Assembly (NCBI RefSeq): GCF_003325375.1
Contig: NZ_CP030862.1
Span: forward strand, 6,267,501 to 6,331,500
Length of the DNA: 64,000 bases
Source: Streptomyces globosus
GTDB taxonomy: Bacteria; Actinomycetota; Actinomycetes; Streptomycetales; Streptomycetaceae
Direction of reading: 5' to 3'
In this document: in pieces, positions 1-8,880 of the stretch
Numbering within the stretch: position 1 is the first letter of the stretch
How the letters are laid out: the number at the start of each line of letters is the position of its first letter
Program-made: the position numbers and the translations under genes
Notes under the pieces: model-generated
The model's database searches: none
What the model was told of the DNA's origin: nothing
What the model saw: only the letters and a program-made list of their open reading frames with translations

Positions 1-759
1 GTAGGCGATGGCGCCGGCGTCCCGGGCGGCGGCGGCCAGCGCGAAGCTGTTGGAGTCGTAGATCGATCCGGAGGTCAGCGCCTCGCCCGGCTGGACGAGT
101 TCGCTGCCGGTGGACATGACGACCACGCGGGGCCGCGGCCGCACCCGTACGGTGCCCCGCCCGATGGCGGCCAGGAGGGCGATCTGCGGCGGCCCGAGGA
201 CGGTGCCCGCGGCCAGGGCGAGGTCGCCGGCGCGGACGTCGCTGCCGCGCGCGCGGACGTGCGCCCGCGCCTGCGCCGGCCGGTGCACCCGCACCTCGCC
301 GCCGGCGCCCTCGGGGGCGGCGCTCGCCGGGGCCATCCCGGCGGCGGCCCCGGCGCCCGTACCGCCGTCGGTCCACTCGACGGGGACGACGGCCTCCGCG
401 CCGGGCGGCAGCGGGGCGCCGGTCATGATCCGGGCGGCCTGGCCGGGGCCGACGGCGGGCAGCTCGCCGCTGCCGGCCGCGACGTCCCCGATGACGGTGA
501 GCACCGCGGGGAACTCCTCGCTGGCGCCCTGCACGTCGGCGGTGCGGACCGCGTACCCGTCCATCGAGCTGTTGTCGAAGGGCGGGAGCGCGACGGGCAC
601 GGTGACGTCCTCGACGAGGACGCAGCCCTGTGCGTCGAGCAGTTGGAGCTCGATCGGCTCCAGCGGCCGGACGGCCGCGAGGATGTCAGCGAGGTGCTCG
701 TCCACCGACCACAGCCGGCTGCTGCCGGTGTCCTGCTGCGACGCGTCAGGGCTGCTCAA
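1..759 (-). CDS. moeA: Molybdopterin molybdenumtransferase MoeA (3' end outside window)
   Basis: MoeA inserts molybdate into adenylylated molybdopterin in molybdenum cofactor synthesis, in the cytosol. The reading frame stays open from the TTG at 759 to the window edge (253 codons). It reads MSSPDASQQDTGSSRLWSVD at the start, then the family landmarks PPFDNSSMDGYA, the GDVAAG segment, IMTGAPLPPGAEAVV and, near the edge, VVVMSTGSELV followed by YDSN. These belong to the N-terminal and MoCF-binding parts; the C-terminal domain is cut off. The TTG start was chosen because it lies 4 bases after the galU stop and a GGAGGAG ribosome site sits just upstream inside the galU end, so the two genes are probably translationally coupled. 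Confidence 0.93.
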   Translation of the reverse strand, partial: MSSPDASQQDTGSSRLWSVDEHLADILAAVRPLEPIELQLLDAQGCVLVEDVTVPVALPPFDNSSMDGYAVRTADVQGASEEFPAVLTVIGDVAAGSGELPAVGPGQAARIMTGAPLPPGAEAVVPVEWTDGGTGAGAAAGMAPASAAPEGAGGEVRVHRPAQARAHVRARGSDVRAGDLALAAGTVLGPPQIALLAAIGRGTVRVRPRPRVVVMSTGSELVQPGEALTSGSIYDSNSFALAAAARDAGAIAY

Positions 760-763
760 GGTG

Positions 764-1666
764 CTACATCTCCTCCGTGACGTAACGGTGAAGCCAGGTG
801 CGGAACTCGGGGCCCAGGTCCTCGCGCTCGCACGCGAGGCGGACGATGGCCCGCAGGTAGTCGCCGCGGTCCCCGGTGTCGTAGCGGCGGCCCCGGAAGA
901 CCACGCCGTGCACCGGGCCGCCGACGGTCTCGTCGGCGGCCAGCTTCTGCAGGCCGTCGGTGAGCTGGATCTCCCCGCCGCGGCCCGGCTCGGTCTCCCG
1001 CAGTATGTCGAAGATCGCGGGGTTGAGGACATAGCGCCCGATGACGGCGTAGTTGCTGGGCGCCTCGGCCGGGTCCGGCTTCTCGACGAGGCCGGTGACG
1101 CGGACGACGTCCGCCTCGTCGGTCGGCTCGACGGCCGCGCAGCCGTACAGGTGGACGCTGGCCGGGTCGACCTCCATGAGGGCGACGACGGTGCCGCCGG
1201 TGCGCGCGTGGACCTCGGCCATCCGGCGCAGCAGCGGGTCGCGGGGGTCGATCAGGTCGTCGCCGAGGAGGACGGCGAAGGGCTCGTTCCCTACGTGCGG
1301 CTCGGCGCACAGGACGGCGTGGCCGAGGCCGCGGGGGTCGCCCTGGCGGACGTAGTGCATCGTCGCCAGGTCGCTGGACTCCTGCACCTTCTTGAGGCGG
1401 TCGTCGTCGCCCTTGGCGGTGAGGGCGGACTCCAGCTCGTAGTTGCGGTCGAAGTGGTCTTCGAGTGCGCGCTTGTTACGTCCCGTGATCATGAGTACGT
1501 CGTCCAGGCCGGCCGAGACGGCTTCCTCGACGACGTACTGGATGGCCGGCTTGTCCACGACCGGGAGCATTTCCTTGGGCGTCGCCTTCGTCGCCGGAAG
1601 GAAGCGGGTGCCGAGGCCCGCGGCAGGGATGACTGCCTTTTTGATCACGGGGTGCAACTGAGTCAT
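764..1666 (-). CDS. galU: UTP-glucose-1-phosphate uridylyltransferase
   Basis: This enzyme makes UDP-glucose from UTP and glucose-1-phosphate, the precursor for glycans, trehalose and exopolysaccharide. The 300-residue protein has the usual family length. It starts MTQLHPVIKKAVIPAAGLGT, containing the nucleotide-binding AAGLGTRFLPATKATPKEML signature, followed by a VVDKPAIQYVVEEA segment, LLGDDLID and GLVEKPDP, all typical of bacterial GalU. The ATG at 1666 is chosen; an in-frame ATG at 1678 would add four residues. It lies directly upstream of moeA and back to back with the folate cyclo-ligase. It could feed UDP-glucose to the exopolysaccharide operon at 23.6-33.6 kb, but that link is inference. 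Confidence 0.95.
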   Translation of the reverse strand: MTQLHPVIKKAVIPAAGLGTRFLPATKATPKEMLPVVDKPAIQYVVEEAVSAGLDDVLMITGRNKRALEDHFDRNYELESALTAKGDDDRLKKVQESSDLATMHYVRQGDPRGLGHAVLCAEPHVGNEPFAVLLGDDLIDPRDPLLRRMAEVHARTGGTVVALMEVDPASVHLYGCAAVEPTDEADVVRVTGLVEKPDPAEAPSNYAVIGRYVLNPAIFDILRETEPGRGGEIQLTDGLQKLAADETVGGPVHGVVFRGRRYDTGDRGDYLRAIVRLACEREDLGPEFRTWLHRYVTEEM

Positions 1667-1761
1667 GGGCAGAACCATAGTGGGTGATGCCGTGGCCCCA
1701 GCTTGGATTCCAGCAAAAACGTCACGGTCTGAGCCGATTTGAAAGGATAACTGAGACCGCT

Positions 1762-2391
1762 GTGGTAGAGAACCCGCCGAACGCGTCGAACCCGTCCGAA
1801 AAGGCGCTGCTGCGCCGCGACCTCCTGGCCGCCCGCCGCGCCCTGCCCGCCGAGGCCCTGGCCGACGCGGCGCGCGCGCTGTCCCGCTCCGCCCTCGCCC
1901 TGCCCGAACTGGCCGGCGCCCGCACCGTCGCGGCATACGTCTCGGTCGGCAGCGAGCCGGGCACCCGGGACCTCCTGGACGCGCTGCGCGCGGCGGGGAA
2001 GCGGGTGCTGCTGCCCGTCCTGCTGCCGGACAACGACCTGGACTGGGCCCCGTACGAGGGCCCCGGCTCCCTCGTCGAGAGCGTCCGGCCGGGGTTCATG
2101 GCGCTGCTGGAGCCGGTCGGCCCGCGGCTCGGCCCGGAGGCGGTCACCGGCGCCGACGCGGTGCTGCTGCCGGGCCTTGCGGTGGACCGCCGCGGCATGC
2201 GCCTCGGGCGCGGCGGGGGCTCGTACGACCGGGTGCTGGCGCGGCTGGAGCGGGCGGGGGCGCATCCGGCGCTGGTGGTGCTCCTCTACGACGACGAGGT
2301 GGTCGCGCGGCTCCCGGAGGAACCGCACGACCACCCCGTCCAGGCGGTGGCCACCCCCTCGGGGGTGGTCAGGTTCACGGCTTCAGCGTGA
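1762..2391 (+). CDS. 5-formyltetrahydrofolate cyclo-ligase
   Basis: The enzyme converts 5-formyltetrahydrofolate to 5,10-methenyltetrahydrofolate using ATP and so recycles folate. The C-terminal half carries the family signature LPGLAVDRRGMRLGRGGGSY followed by DR, and the N-terminus has the basic KALLRRDLLAARRALP helix that contacts substrate. The frame is open from an ATG at 1684, but a GTG start at 1762 gives 209 residues, close to the usual 190-200, and drops a 26-residue extension with no family resemblance. The start is therefore a judgement. The 3' end overlaps the convergent penicillin acylase gene by 17 bases. Confidence 0.88.
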   Translation: MVENPPNASNPSEKALLRRDLLAARRALPAEALADAARALSRSALALPELAGARTVAAYVSVGSEPGTRDLLDALRAAGKRVLLPVLLPDNDLDWAPYEGPGSLVESVRPGFMALLEPVGPRLGPEAVTGADAVLLPGLAVDRRGMRLGRGGGSYDRVLARLERAGAHPALVVLLYDDEVVARLPEEPHDHPVQAVATPSGVVRFTASA

Positions 2392-5290
2392 GGGTCTCCA
2401 CGGTCGCCCGGTCCACGGCCTCCTTGCCGAAGGGCCAGTCGAGAAGCTCGCCCTTGGCCCAGAGGGTCGTCTGGTCCGTGTAGTTGCCGTGGTAGGCGTG
2501 GCCCGAGGCGCCGGTGAGGTTGATCCAGCGGGACTTGTCCAGGTCGTGGAGGTTCACGACCATGCGCATCGACGGGACCCAGGTGACCCCGTACCCGCCG
2601 GAGGCGTTCCAGCCGGTCGCGTTGACGGTGGCCTCGCCGCCGCCGAGGTTCCAGGGGCCGCGGTTGAGGAGCCACTGCATGAAGCCCGGGCCCTCGGTGC
2701 CGATCGTCTGGTTCTTCAGGGTCAGCTGGTGCAGGCGGCCCCAGCTCCAGGTGGACTGGTCCTTGCCGAGCTTGGCGGTCAGCTCCCAGCGGGCGTCGAC
2801 CATGGCGCGGGCGAAGAGCTGGTCGCGGGTGGTCGCCGCGGGCTTGTTGCGGACGGCCGGGGAGTGCCACCAGGTCGACTTCTCGTCCTTGACGAGGCGG
2901 CGGACCACCTCGAACCAGCGGTCGCCGCCGTCGGGCTGCGCCGAGTCGGCGTCTCGGGTTCCGCATTCGCGGACCACCTCGGCGAGGTCGTCGGCGGGGC
3001 CGCTGCTGGTGTCGTGGACGTTCAGGCAGCTGCCCTCGATGCGGAGCTCCTTCGGCATCTTGTCGGCGAAGGCCAGCCTGAGGATGTTGCGCCAGACGGC
3101 GTTGAAGTAGGCCGCGGCCGCCGAGTCGGGCTCCTGCGTGTAGTTCCAGCCGTCCAGGAGCTTCTGCGCGGAGCGGACGTCCGGGTCGTTGATCTCGATC
3201 TTCGACAGCATCGGGGTCAGCAGCGCGGCGATCTCGCTGCCGTTGTCCATCTGCATGGCCCGCATGTCGTCGGTGGAGATCTTGCCGCTGTCCTTGGTCT
3301 TCGCCTCGATGAGGTCGTTGATCCGCTGGCTGCGGGCGCCGTAGCCCCAGTCGGACGTCAGGGTGTACGGGTACTTGCCGGCGCCGGTGCCGCTCTCGAC
3401 GACGGCCTGGTTGGCGGTGACGATGTAGCCGCGGGCCGGGTTGAAGTCGTAGGGCATCTCGTCCTGCGGGATGTAGCCCCCGCTGCCGTCCTTGCCGTCC
3501 TTGCCGTCCTTGCCGTCCTTGCCGTCCTTGCCGTCCTTCCAGGCGTACTTGGAGTCCCAGCCGGGGGCGGGGGTGCGGCCGTCGTGGGCGCCGCGGATCG
3601 GGATGCGGCCCGGGGCCTGGTAGCCGATGTTGCCCTCGCGGCCCTTGCTGTCGGCGTAGATGAGGTTCTGGGAGGGCACCTCGAAGTCGCGGGCGGCCTC
3701 GCGGAAGGACGCGAAGTCCGTGGCGCGGTTGAGCTTGAAGACGGCGTCCATCGACTTGCCCGGGTCCAGCGCGGTCCAGCGCAGGGCGACGGCGTAGCCG
3801 TTGCCGCGGTCGGGGGCGGCGCCGGCGACGGGGGCGCGGGCGCCGACGGTGTCGAGCTCGTCGCTGCGGTCGGAGATCAGCGGTCCGTTGTTGGTGGTGC
3901 GGACGGTGATCTTCTTGCTCTTCGCGCCCGCGATCCTGATCTCCTCCTCGCGGGTCTCGAAGGGGATGACCTTGTTGTCGTAGACGTAGCCCTCGGGCTT
4001 GACCTGCTCCAGGTAGAGGTCGGTGACGTCGGCGCCCAGGTTCGTCATGCCCCAGGCGATGTCCTTGTTGTGGCCGATCACCACGCCCGGCATACCGGAG
4101 AAGGTGTAGCCGGAGACGTCGTACTGGCACTTCGCCGAGACGGCGCGGCAGTGCAGGCCCATCTGGTACCAGACGGACGGCAGCTGCGGGGAGAGGTGCG
4201 GGTCGTTGGCGAGGAGCGGCTTGCCGGTGGTCGTGTACTTGCCGGAGACGACCCAGGAGTTCGAGCCGATGCCGCTGCCGTTCGGGCCGAGGATCGCCGG
4301 GATCTCGTCCAGGGTCTTCGACAGCGCGGTCAGGCGGGTGCGCAGGCCGGCGCTCGCGCCCGGGGCGCCGGCGGTCTCGGCGAAGCCGTCCGCGGCCGGG
4401 GCCGGGCGGGTGGAGACGGGGGAGGCGGGCAGCGTCTGCGAGCGGGAGCCGCCGCCGGTGCCGGTGCCGCCGGAGCCCGAGCCGCTGCCGGAGCCGCCCG
4501 CGGAACCGGAGCCCGAGCCCGAGCCGCCCTGCGGGTTGTACTTGCCGCCCTCGATGCGGCCGCCCTCGACGATCGCCTTGTTCCGGTCGAAGGGGTAGGG
4601 CGGGTAGAGCTCCTCGATCTGCTGCGGGGTGAGCTTGTTCGCCAGCAGCGCGCGGTCGATCTCGTCCTGCATGTTGGCGCGCAGGTCCCAGGCCATGGCC
4701 TTCAGCCAGGCCACCGAGTCGACGGGCGTCCACTGCTCGGGCTGGTAGTCGTCGCTGAGCTTGAGGGCGGCGTGCTCGACGGAGAGGTCCTTGCCGGACT
4801 TGCCCTTGAGGTAGGCGTTGACGCCGTCGGCGTAGGCCTGGAGGTACTTCTTCGTGTCGTTCGAGAGCTTGGTGTTGTACTCGGCCTCCGCGACGCGGCG
4901 CCAGCCGAGGGTGCGCAGGAACGCGTCCGTCTCGACCTGGCCGGGGCCGAACATCTCGGAGAGGCGGCCGGAGGTCATGTGGCGGCGGACGTCCATCTCC
5001 CAGAAGCGGTCCTGGGCGTGGACGAAGCCCTGCGCGCGGAAGAGGTCGTCGTCGTTGTCGGCGTAGAGCTGCGGGATCCCGTGGGCGTCGCGCTTGACCT
5101 CGACGGTCCCGGTGAGGCCGGGCACGGAGAGGGTGCCGCTCGTCTGCGGGAAGGAGGCGCGGATGGTGTCCGCGCTCCAGTACGTCCCGTACCCGAAGCC
5201 CGCGAGGAGCCCCAGGACCAGAACGAGCACGATCAGACGGGCGCGTCGTCCCTTCTTCTTGGCGGAAGGGGCGGTTTCGTTGGCGGGCAT
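2375..5290 (-). CDS. Membrane-anchored penicillin acylase family Ntn-hydrolase
   Basis: A 971-residue member of the penicillin G acylase/acyl-homoserine lactone acylase family, which cleave amide-linked acyl groups outside the cytoplasm after self-processing. Residues 1-37 are a lysine/arginine-rich start plus one hydrophobic segment (LIVLVLVLGLLAGFGYG), so it is probably anchored rather than freely secreted. The alpha chain has GIPQLYADNDDDLFRAQGFV. The self-cleavage site is GIG|SNSWVVSG with catalytic Ser343, followed by LLANDPHLSPQLPSVWYQMG. Two low-complexity insertions stand out: a Gly-Ser linker at about residues 255-282 just before the processing site, and six KDG repeats in the beta chain. 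The true substrate cannot be read from sequence; beta-lactam or quorum-signal hydrolysis are only family possibilities. Confidence 0.9.
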   Translation of the reverse strand: MPANETAPSAKKKGRRARLIVLVLVLGLLAGFGYGTYWSADTIRASFPQTSGTLSVPGLTGTVEVKRDAHGIPQLYADNDDDLFRAQGFVHAQDRFWEMDVRRHMTSGRLSEMFGPGQVETDAFLRTLGWRRVAEAEYNTKLSNDTKKYLQAYADGVNAYLKGKSGKDLSVEHAALKLSDDYQPEQWTPVDSVAWLKAMAWDLRANMQDEIDRALLANKLTPQQIEELYPPYPFDRNKAIVEGGRIEGGKYNPQGGSGSGSGSAGGSGSGSGSGGTGTGGGSRSQTLPASPVSTRPAPAADGFAETAGAPGASAGLRTRLTALSKTLDEIPAILGPNGSGIGSNSWVVSGKYTTTGKPLLANDPHLSPQLPSVWYQMGLHCRAVSAKCQYDVSGYTFSGMPGVVIGHNKDIAWGMTNLGADVTDLYLEQVKPEGYVYDNKVIPFETREEEIRIAGAKSKKITVRTTNNGPLISDRSDELDTVGARAPVAGAAPDRGNGYAVALRWTALDPGKSMDAVFKLNRATDFASFREAARDFEVPSQNLIYADSKGREGNIGYQAPGRIPIRGAHDGRTPAPGWDSKYAWKDGKDGKDGKDGKDGKDGSGGYIPQDEMPYDFNPARGYIVTANQAVVESGTGAGKYPYTLTSDWGYGARSQRINDLIEAKTKDSGKISTDDMRAMQMDNGSEIAALLTPMLSKIEINDPDVRSAQKLLDGWNYTQEPDSAAAAYFNAVWRNILRLAFADKMPKELRIEGSCLNVHDTSSGPADDLAEVVRECGTRDADSAQPDGGDRWFEVVRRLVKDEKSTWWHSPAVRNKPAATTRDQLFARAMVDARWELTAKLGKDQSTWSWGRLHQLTLKNQTIGTEGPGFMQWLLNRGPWNLGGGEATVNATGWNASGGYGVTWVPSMRMVVNLHDLDKSRWINLTGASGHAYHGNYTDQTTLWAKGELLDWPFGKEAVDRATVETLTLKP
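3485..3538. repeat. Perfect 9-bp tandem repeat inside the penicillin acylase gene
   Basis: Six perfect copies of GCCGTCCTT in a row. On the coding strand they give (LysAspGly)6 in the beta chain. Because the unit is a multiple of three, copy changes by slippage would keep the frame and only lengthen or shorten this loop. Confidence 0.95.
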
Positions 5291-5400
5291 CGCTGTCCTT
5301 CGAGGGGCAGGGTGGTCCTGGGAATGCTGAGAGCAACCATAGGCGCAGGACCGGGTTCGTTGATCCGGCAGGGGTCGACGTCCTCAGGACAGGCCCGAAC

Positions 5401-5466
5401 AGGCGTTTCACAATGTGGGTATCGCGTAAAGGATGTGTCAAAGATTAGATAAGGTAACGAACTACA
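5401..5466 (+). promoter_or_regulatory. AT-richer leader, probable promoter region of the antiporter
   Basis: The 215 bases between the divergent acylase and antiporter genes include an unusually A/T-rich patch (AAAGATTAGATAAGGTAACG around 5437-5456) in otherwise very GC-rich DNA. This is where a promoter is expected. I could not match a specific sigma consensus with good spacing, so only the region is reported. Confidence 0.4.
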
Positions 5467-5505
5467 TCACCGCCGGTCGCCCGGAGGAGCGATCCGCCAG
5501 GCGCG

Positions 5506-7083
5506 TTGAGGGAGGGCCGCCCGCTGACCGTCCACACGCTCAATGCACTCCTGCTCGCCTGCTCGCTCGTCCTGCTCGTCGCCGTGGCGGCGGTGCGCCT
5601 CTCCTCGCGCAGCGGCCTTCCCAGCCTGCTCGTCTACCTCGGCATCGGCATCGCGATGGGGCAGGACGGCATAGGCAACATCGCCTTCGACAACGCCGAG
5701 CTGACCCAGGTCATCGGGTACGCGGCCCTCGTCGTGATCCTCGCCGAGGGCGGCCTCGGCACGAAGTGGACGCAGATCAGACCGGCCCTGCCCGCGGCGG
5801 CCGTGCTGTCGACGCTGGGCGTCGCGGTGAGCGTCGGCGTGACGGCCGCGGGCGCGCACTACCTGGTGGGGCTGGAGTGGCGGCAGGCCCTGCTGATCGG
5901 CGCGGTGGTCTCCTCGACCGACGCGGCGGCCGTCTTCTCGGTGCTGCGGAAGGTGCCGCTCCCCTCCCGGATCACGGGCGTGCTGGAAGCGGAGTCCGGT
6001 TTCAACGACGCGCCCGTCGTCATCCTGGTCGTCGCCCTGTCGGCGGCGGAGCCCGTCCACTCCTGGTACGTCCTGGTCGGCGAGATCGCGCTGGAGCTGG
6101 CCATCGGCGCGGCGATCGGCCTCGCCGTCGGCTTCCTGGGGGCCTACGGGCTGCGGCACGTGGCGCTGCCCGCCTCGGGCCTGTACCCGATCGCCGTGAT
6201 GGCGATCGCGGTGTCCGCGTACGCGGCCGGGGCGATGGCGCACGGCTCCGGCTTCCTCGCCGTGTACCTGGCCTCCGTGGTGCTGGGGAACGCGAAGCTG
6301 CCGCACTGGCCGGCCACGCGCGGGTTCGCGGACGGGCTCGGCTGGATCGCCCAGATCGGCATGTTCGTCCTGCTGGGTCTGCTGGTCACGCCGCACGAGC
6401 TGGCCGGGGACTTCTGGCCCGCGGTGGTCATCGGCCTGGTGCTGACGATGGTGGCGCGGCCGCTGTCGGTGTTCGCCGGCCTGCTGCCGTTCGGGCTGCC
6501 CTGGCAGGAGAAGGCGCTGATGTCGTGGGCGGGCCTGCGCGGCGCCGTCCCCATCATCCTGGCGACGATCCCCATGGTGACGGGCATCGAGGGCAGCGAC
6601 CGCGTCTTCAACATCGTCTTCGTGCTGGTCGTCGTCTACACGCTGGTCCAGGGGCCGACGCTGCCCTGGGCGGCGCGCAAGCTGAACCTCGGGGCCGGTG
6701 ACGAGACGGCCACCGACCTGGGCATCGAGTCCGCCCCGCTGGAGAAGCTCCGCGGGCACCTGCTGTCCTTCTCCATCCCGGCGGCCTCGCGGATGCACGG
6801 CGTCGAGGTGAGCGAGCTGCGGCTGCCGCCGGGTGCCTCGGTGACGCTGGTGGTCCGGAACTCCGAGAGCTTCGTGCCGCTGCCGTCGACGGTGCTGCGG
6901 AGGGGGGACGAGCTGCTGGTGGTGGCCACGGACCCGGTACGGGACGCGGCGGAGGCGCGGCTGCGGGCGGTCACCCGGGGCGGCAAGCTGGCCGGGTGGC
7001 TGGGGACGGGGAACGGAACCGGCCACGGTCCCGGGCGCCGCGCGGACCACGGGCTCCGGCACAGGCGCCGCCCCGGCGGGTGA
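5506..7083 (+). CDS. Potassium/proton antiporter, CPA1 family with TrkA-C domain
   Basis: A 525-residue ion antiporter of the NhaP2/CvrA type exchanging K+ (or Na+) for H+ across the membrane. About 12 hydrophobic segments occupy residues 8-390. Family motifs seen are PSLLVYLGIGIAMGQDGIG, VILAEGGLGTKW, SSTDAAAVFSVLR, LEAESGFNDAPVVI (the acidic ion-binding helix) and SWAGLRGAVPIILATIP. After residue 400 comes a soluble RCK-C/TrkA-C-like domain (GVEVSELRLPPGASVTLVVR ending in RRGDELLVVAT), which usually binds a regulatory ligand such as a nucleotide. The TTG at 5506 is the annotated start; a CTG at 5524, 7 bases after GAGGGAGG, is a credible alternative. The basic His/Arg-rich last 25 residues look disordered. 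Confidence 0.9.
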   Translation: MREGRPLTVHTLNALLLACSLVLLVAVAAVRLSSRSGLPSLLVYLGIGIAMGQDGIGNIAFDNAELTQVIGYAALVVILAEGGLGTKWTQIRPALPAAAVLSTLGVAVSVGVTAAGAHYLVGLEWRQALLIGAVVSSTDAAAVFSVLRKVPLPSRITGVLEAESGFNDAPVVILVVALSAAEPVHSWYVLVGEIALELAIGAAIGLAVGFLGAYGLRHVALPASGLYPIAVMAIAVSAYAAGAMAHGSGFLAVYLASVVLGNAKLPHWPATRGFADGLGWIAQIGMFVLLGLLVTPHELAGDFWPAVVIGLVLTMVARPLSVFAGLLPFGLPWQEKALMSWAGLRGAVPIILATIPMVTGIEGSDRVFNIVFVLVVVYTLVQGPTLPWAARKLNLGAGDETATDLGIESAPLEKLRGHLLSFSIPAASRMHGVEVSELRLPPGASVTLVVRNSESFVPLPSTVLRRGDELLVVATDPVRDAAEARLRAVTRGGKLAGWLGTGNGTGHGPGRRADHGLRHRRRPGG

Positions 7084-7502
7084 CCGTCCGCGGGCTCGGG
7101 GCGCCTCGTTTCGCGGGGGTCCGGAGGCCCGTACGGCTTTGAACGGCGCTCAAATTCGGCCATTTTCGATGGATTATGCAGGGTTTTGCCCTTGTTCCAT
7201 GGTCCACGGAGGATGGAGTTCCACTTAATCGCAGGCAAAGGCACGGCTTGTCAGCGGAATCACAGGGCGTGATAGCGGAGCTGCCTGTACCCTAAAGGCA
7301 CACCACATCGAACCAACTCTGCCTGATGCAGAGCTGGCGCGACCGCAAAGCGGCCGTGGCTGCCCCCGCAGTGGGCGCCCAGGTATCACTCGGTTCTGCG
7401 CAAGAGGACAGCTCTCGGGGCTCCTACGTACGGGTGCGGCCGCTCACCAGCGAAACACCTCCGCAGACCGGGAGCTCTACCAGGCAGCGGAAAGGCCAGG
7501 CC
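7084..7502. other. Non-coding interval upstream of the MFS gene
   Basis: These 419 bases hold no convincing gene. A locally AT-rich stretch (about 7135-7205) and a possible promoter, TTGTCA at 7248-7253 followed at 16-17 bases by TGATAG, precede the MFS gene. The frame of the MFS gene stays open back to an ATG at 7326, but that extension is Ser/Arg-rich and lacks family resemblance, so it is treated as leader. Confidence 0.5.
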
Positions 7503-8813
7503 GTGACATCCGCGGTCACGACCGACACGTCCGCCCGACCCGGTTACGGACAGCTGCTGCGCACTCCCGGGGCCCTCGGCTTCGTACTCCCGGGGTTCGC
7601 CGCCCGCCTCCCCTTCGGCATGCTGACGATCAGCATCCTGCTCCTGGTGCAGCACACCACAGGCTCGTACGCGAGCGCCGGCATCGTCTCCGCCGTCACC
7701 GGCATCTCGATGGCGCTGTTCGCCCCGGTCATGGGCTCCCTCACCGACCGCCACGGCCAGAGCGCCGTGCTCGTCCCCGGCGTCCTCGCGCACGCCGCCG
7801 CCGTCGGCGGGCTCGTCGCCCTCGCGCTGGCGGACGCCCCGCTGTGGGCGCTGGCGGCGGCCGCCGTCCCGACCGGCGCCTCCGTGCCGCAGGTCGGCCC
7901 CATGGTGCGGGCCCGCTGGGCCGCCCGCCTGGAGGGCTCGCCGCTGCTGCCGACCGCCGCCGCGTTCGAGTCCGTCACCGACGAGTTCACCTTCGTGGTC
8001 GGCCCCGTCCTCGCCACCGCCCTGTGCACCGGCGTCCACCCGGCCGCCGGCCTGGCCACCGAGGCCGTGCTCACCCTCGTCGGCGGCCTCGTCTTCGCCG
8101 CCCGCCGCGCCTCCCAGCCCCGCGCGCACGCCCACCACGAGGGTGCCGCCGTCCGCCGCGGCTCCGCGCTGGCCCACCCCGGCCTGCGCGTCCTGATCGC
8201 CGCCTTCCTCGGCATCGGCGCCGTCTTCGGCGGCATGCAGGTGTCGCTCGCCGCCTTCTCCAACGAGATCGGCAACCCGGGCGCGAACGGCGTGCTCTAC
8301 GGCGTCTTCGCCGCCGGCAACATGATCGCGGGCATCGCCTGCGGCGCCATCGCCTGGAAGATCGGCCCGCGCCGCCGCCTGCTGCTCGGATACGCCGGCC
8401 TGACCGCGGCCGCGTCGGTGCTGTGGACCGCGGACTCCGCGCTCCTGCTCGGCGGGCTCGGCCTCCTCGTCGGCCTGTGCATCGCCCCGGCCCTGATCAC
8501 CGGCTACACCATGGTCGAGGCGCTGGTCCCGGCGAACGCCCGGACCGAGGCCTTCACCTGGCTCACCGGCGCCGTCGCGTTCGGCCAGGCCGTGGCCGTG
8601 ATCGTGGCCGGCAACCTGACGGACGCGCACGGCTCCGCGTACGGCTTCCTCGTCCCGATGGCCGGCACCGTCCTGGCCTTCGCCACCCTGGTCGCCCTGC
8701 GCGCCCGGCTGGCGCCCAAGGCCCCGAGCCGCGTCGTCGGCGCCTCCGCGGCCCGCACGGACACCTCCGAAGGGCGTGGCGTCGGTCACCGCACGCCGGT
8801 GACGGTGGACTGA
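7503..8813 (+). CDS. MFS transporter
   Basis: A 436-residue major facilitator with about 12 membrane segments. The first half shows GFVLPGFAARLPFGMLTISI and the loop 2-3 motif GSLTDRHGQSAVLV, typical of drug/metabolite exporters in actinomycetes. The middle has the paralogue-like SPLLPTAAAFESVTDEFTFV. Substrate is unknown. The GTG at 7503 was chosen because a GGAAAGG ribosome site lies about 10 bases upstream and the protein then begins close to the first conserved residues; an upstream in-frame ATG at 7326 would add 59 residues. It sits immediately before the CIRCE/fmdB unit in the same orientation but separated by 67 bases. Confidence 0.86.
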   Translation: MTSAVTTDTSARPGYGQLLRTPGALGFVLPGFAARLPFGMLTISILLLVQHTTGSYASAGIVSAVTGISMALFAPVMGSLTDRHGQSAVLVPGVLAHAAAVGGLVALALADAPLWALAAAAVPTGASVPQVGPMVRARWAARLEGSPLLPTAAAFESVTDEFTFVVGPVLATALCTGVHPAAGLATEAVLTLVGGLVFAARRASQPRAHAHHEGAAVRRGSALAHPGLRVLIAAFLGIGAVFGGMQVSLAAFSNEIGNPGANGVLYGVFAAGNMIAGIACGAIAWKIGPRRRLLLGYAGLTAAASVLWTADSALLLGGLGLLVGLCIAPALITGYTMVEALVPANARTEAFTWLTGAVAFGQAVAVIVAGNLTDAHGSAYGFLVPMAGTVLAFATLVALRARLAPKAPSRVVGASAARTDTSEGRGVGHRTPVTVD

Positions 8814-8843
8814 TCGGACGGAATGCGTCACCATGGAGCATCG

Positions 8844-8870
8844 TTAGCACTCATCGAGTCAGAGTGCCAG
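8844..8870 (+). promoter_or_regulatory. CIRCE-like HrcA operator upstream of fmdB
   Basis: The sequence reads TTAGCACTC, nine bases, GAGTGCCAG. The known CIRCE operator bound by the heat-shock repressor HrcA is TTAGCACTC-N9-GAGTGCTAA, so the left arm matches 9/9, the spacer is exactly nine, and the right arm matches 7/9. It ends 10 bases before the fmdB start and overlaps its ribosome site region. Binding by HrcA is inferred from the match only. Confidence 0.75.
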
Positions 8871-8880
8871 GAGGAAATTC

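Noticed and set aside
2177..5452. 1091-codon rightward open frame over the penicillin acylase gene
   Set aside because: Its translation is repetitive Val/Gly/Ala/Arg text with no family motif; it is the antisense shadow of a gene with clear catalytic motifs.
7326..7502. 59-residue N-terminal extension of the MFS transporter at 7.5 kb
   Set aside because: The extension is Ser/Arg-rich without membrane or family features, and a good ribosome site precedes the internal GTG.
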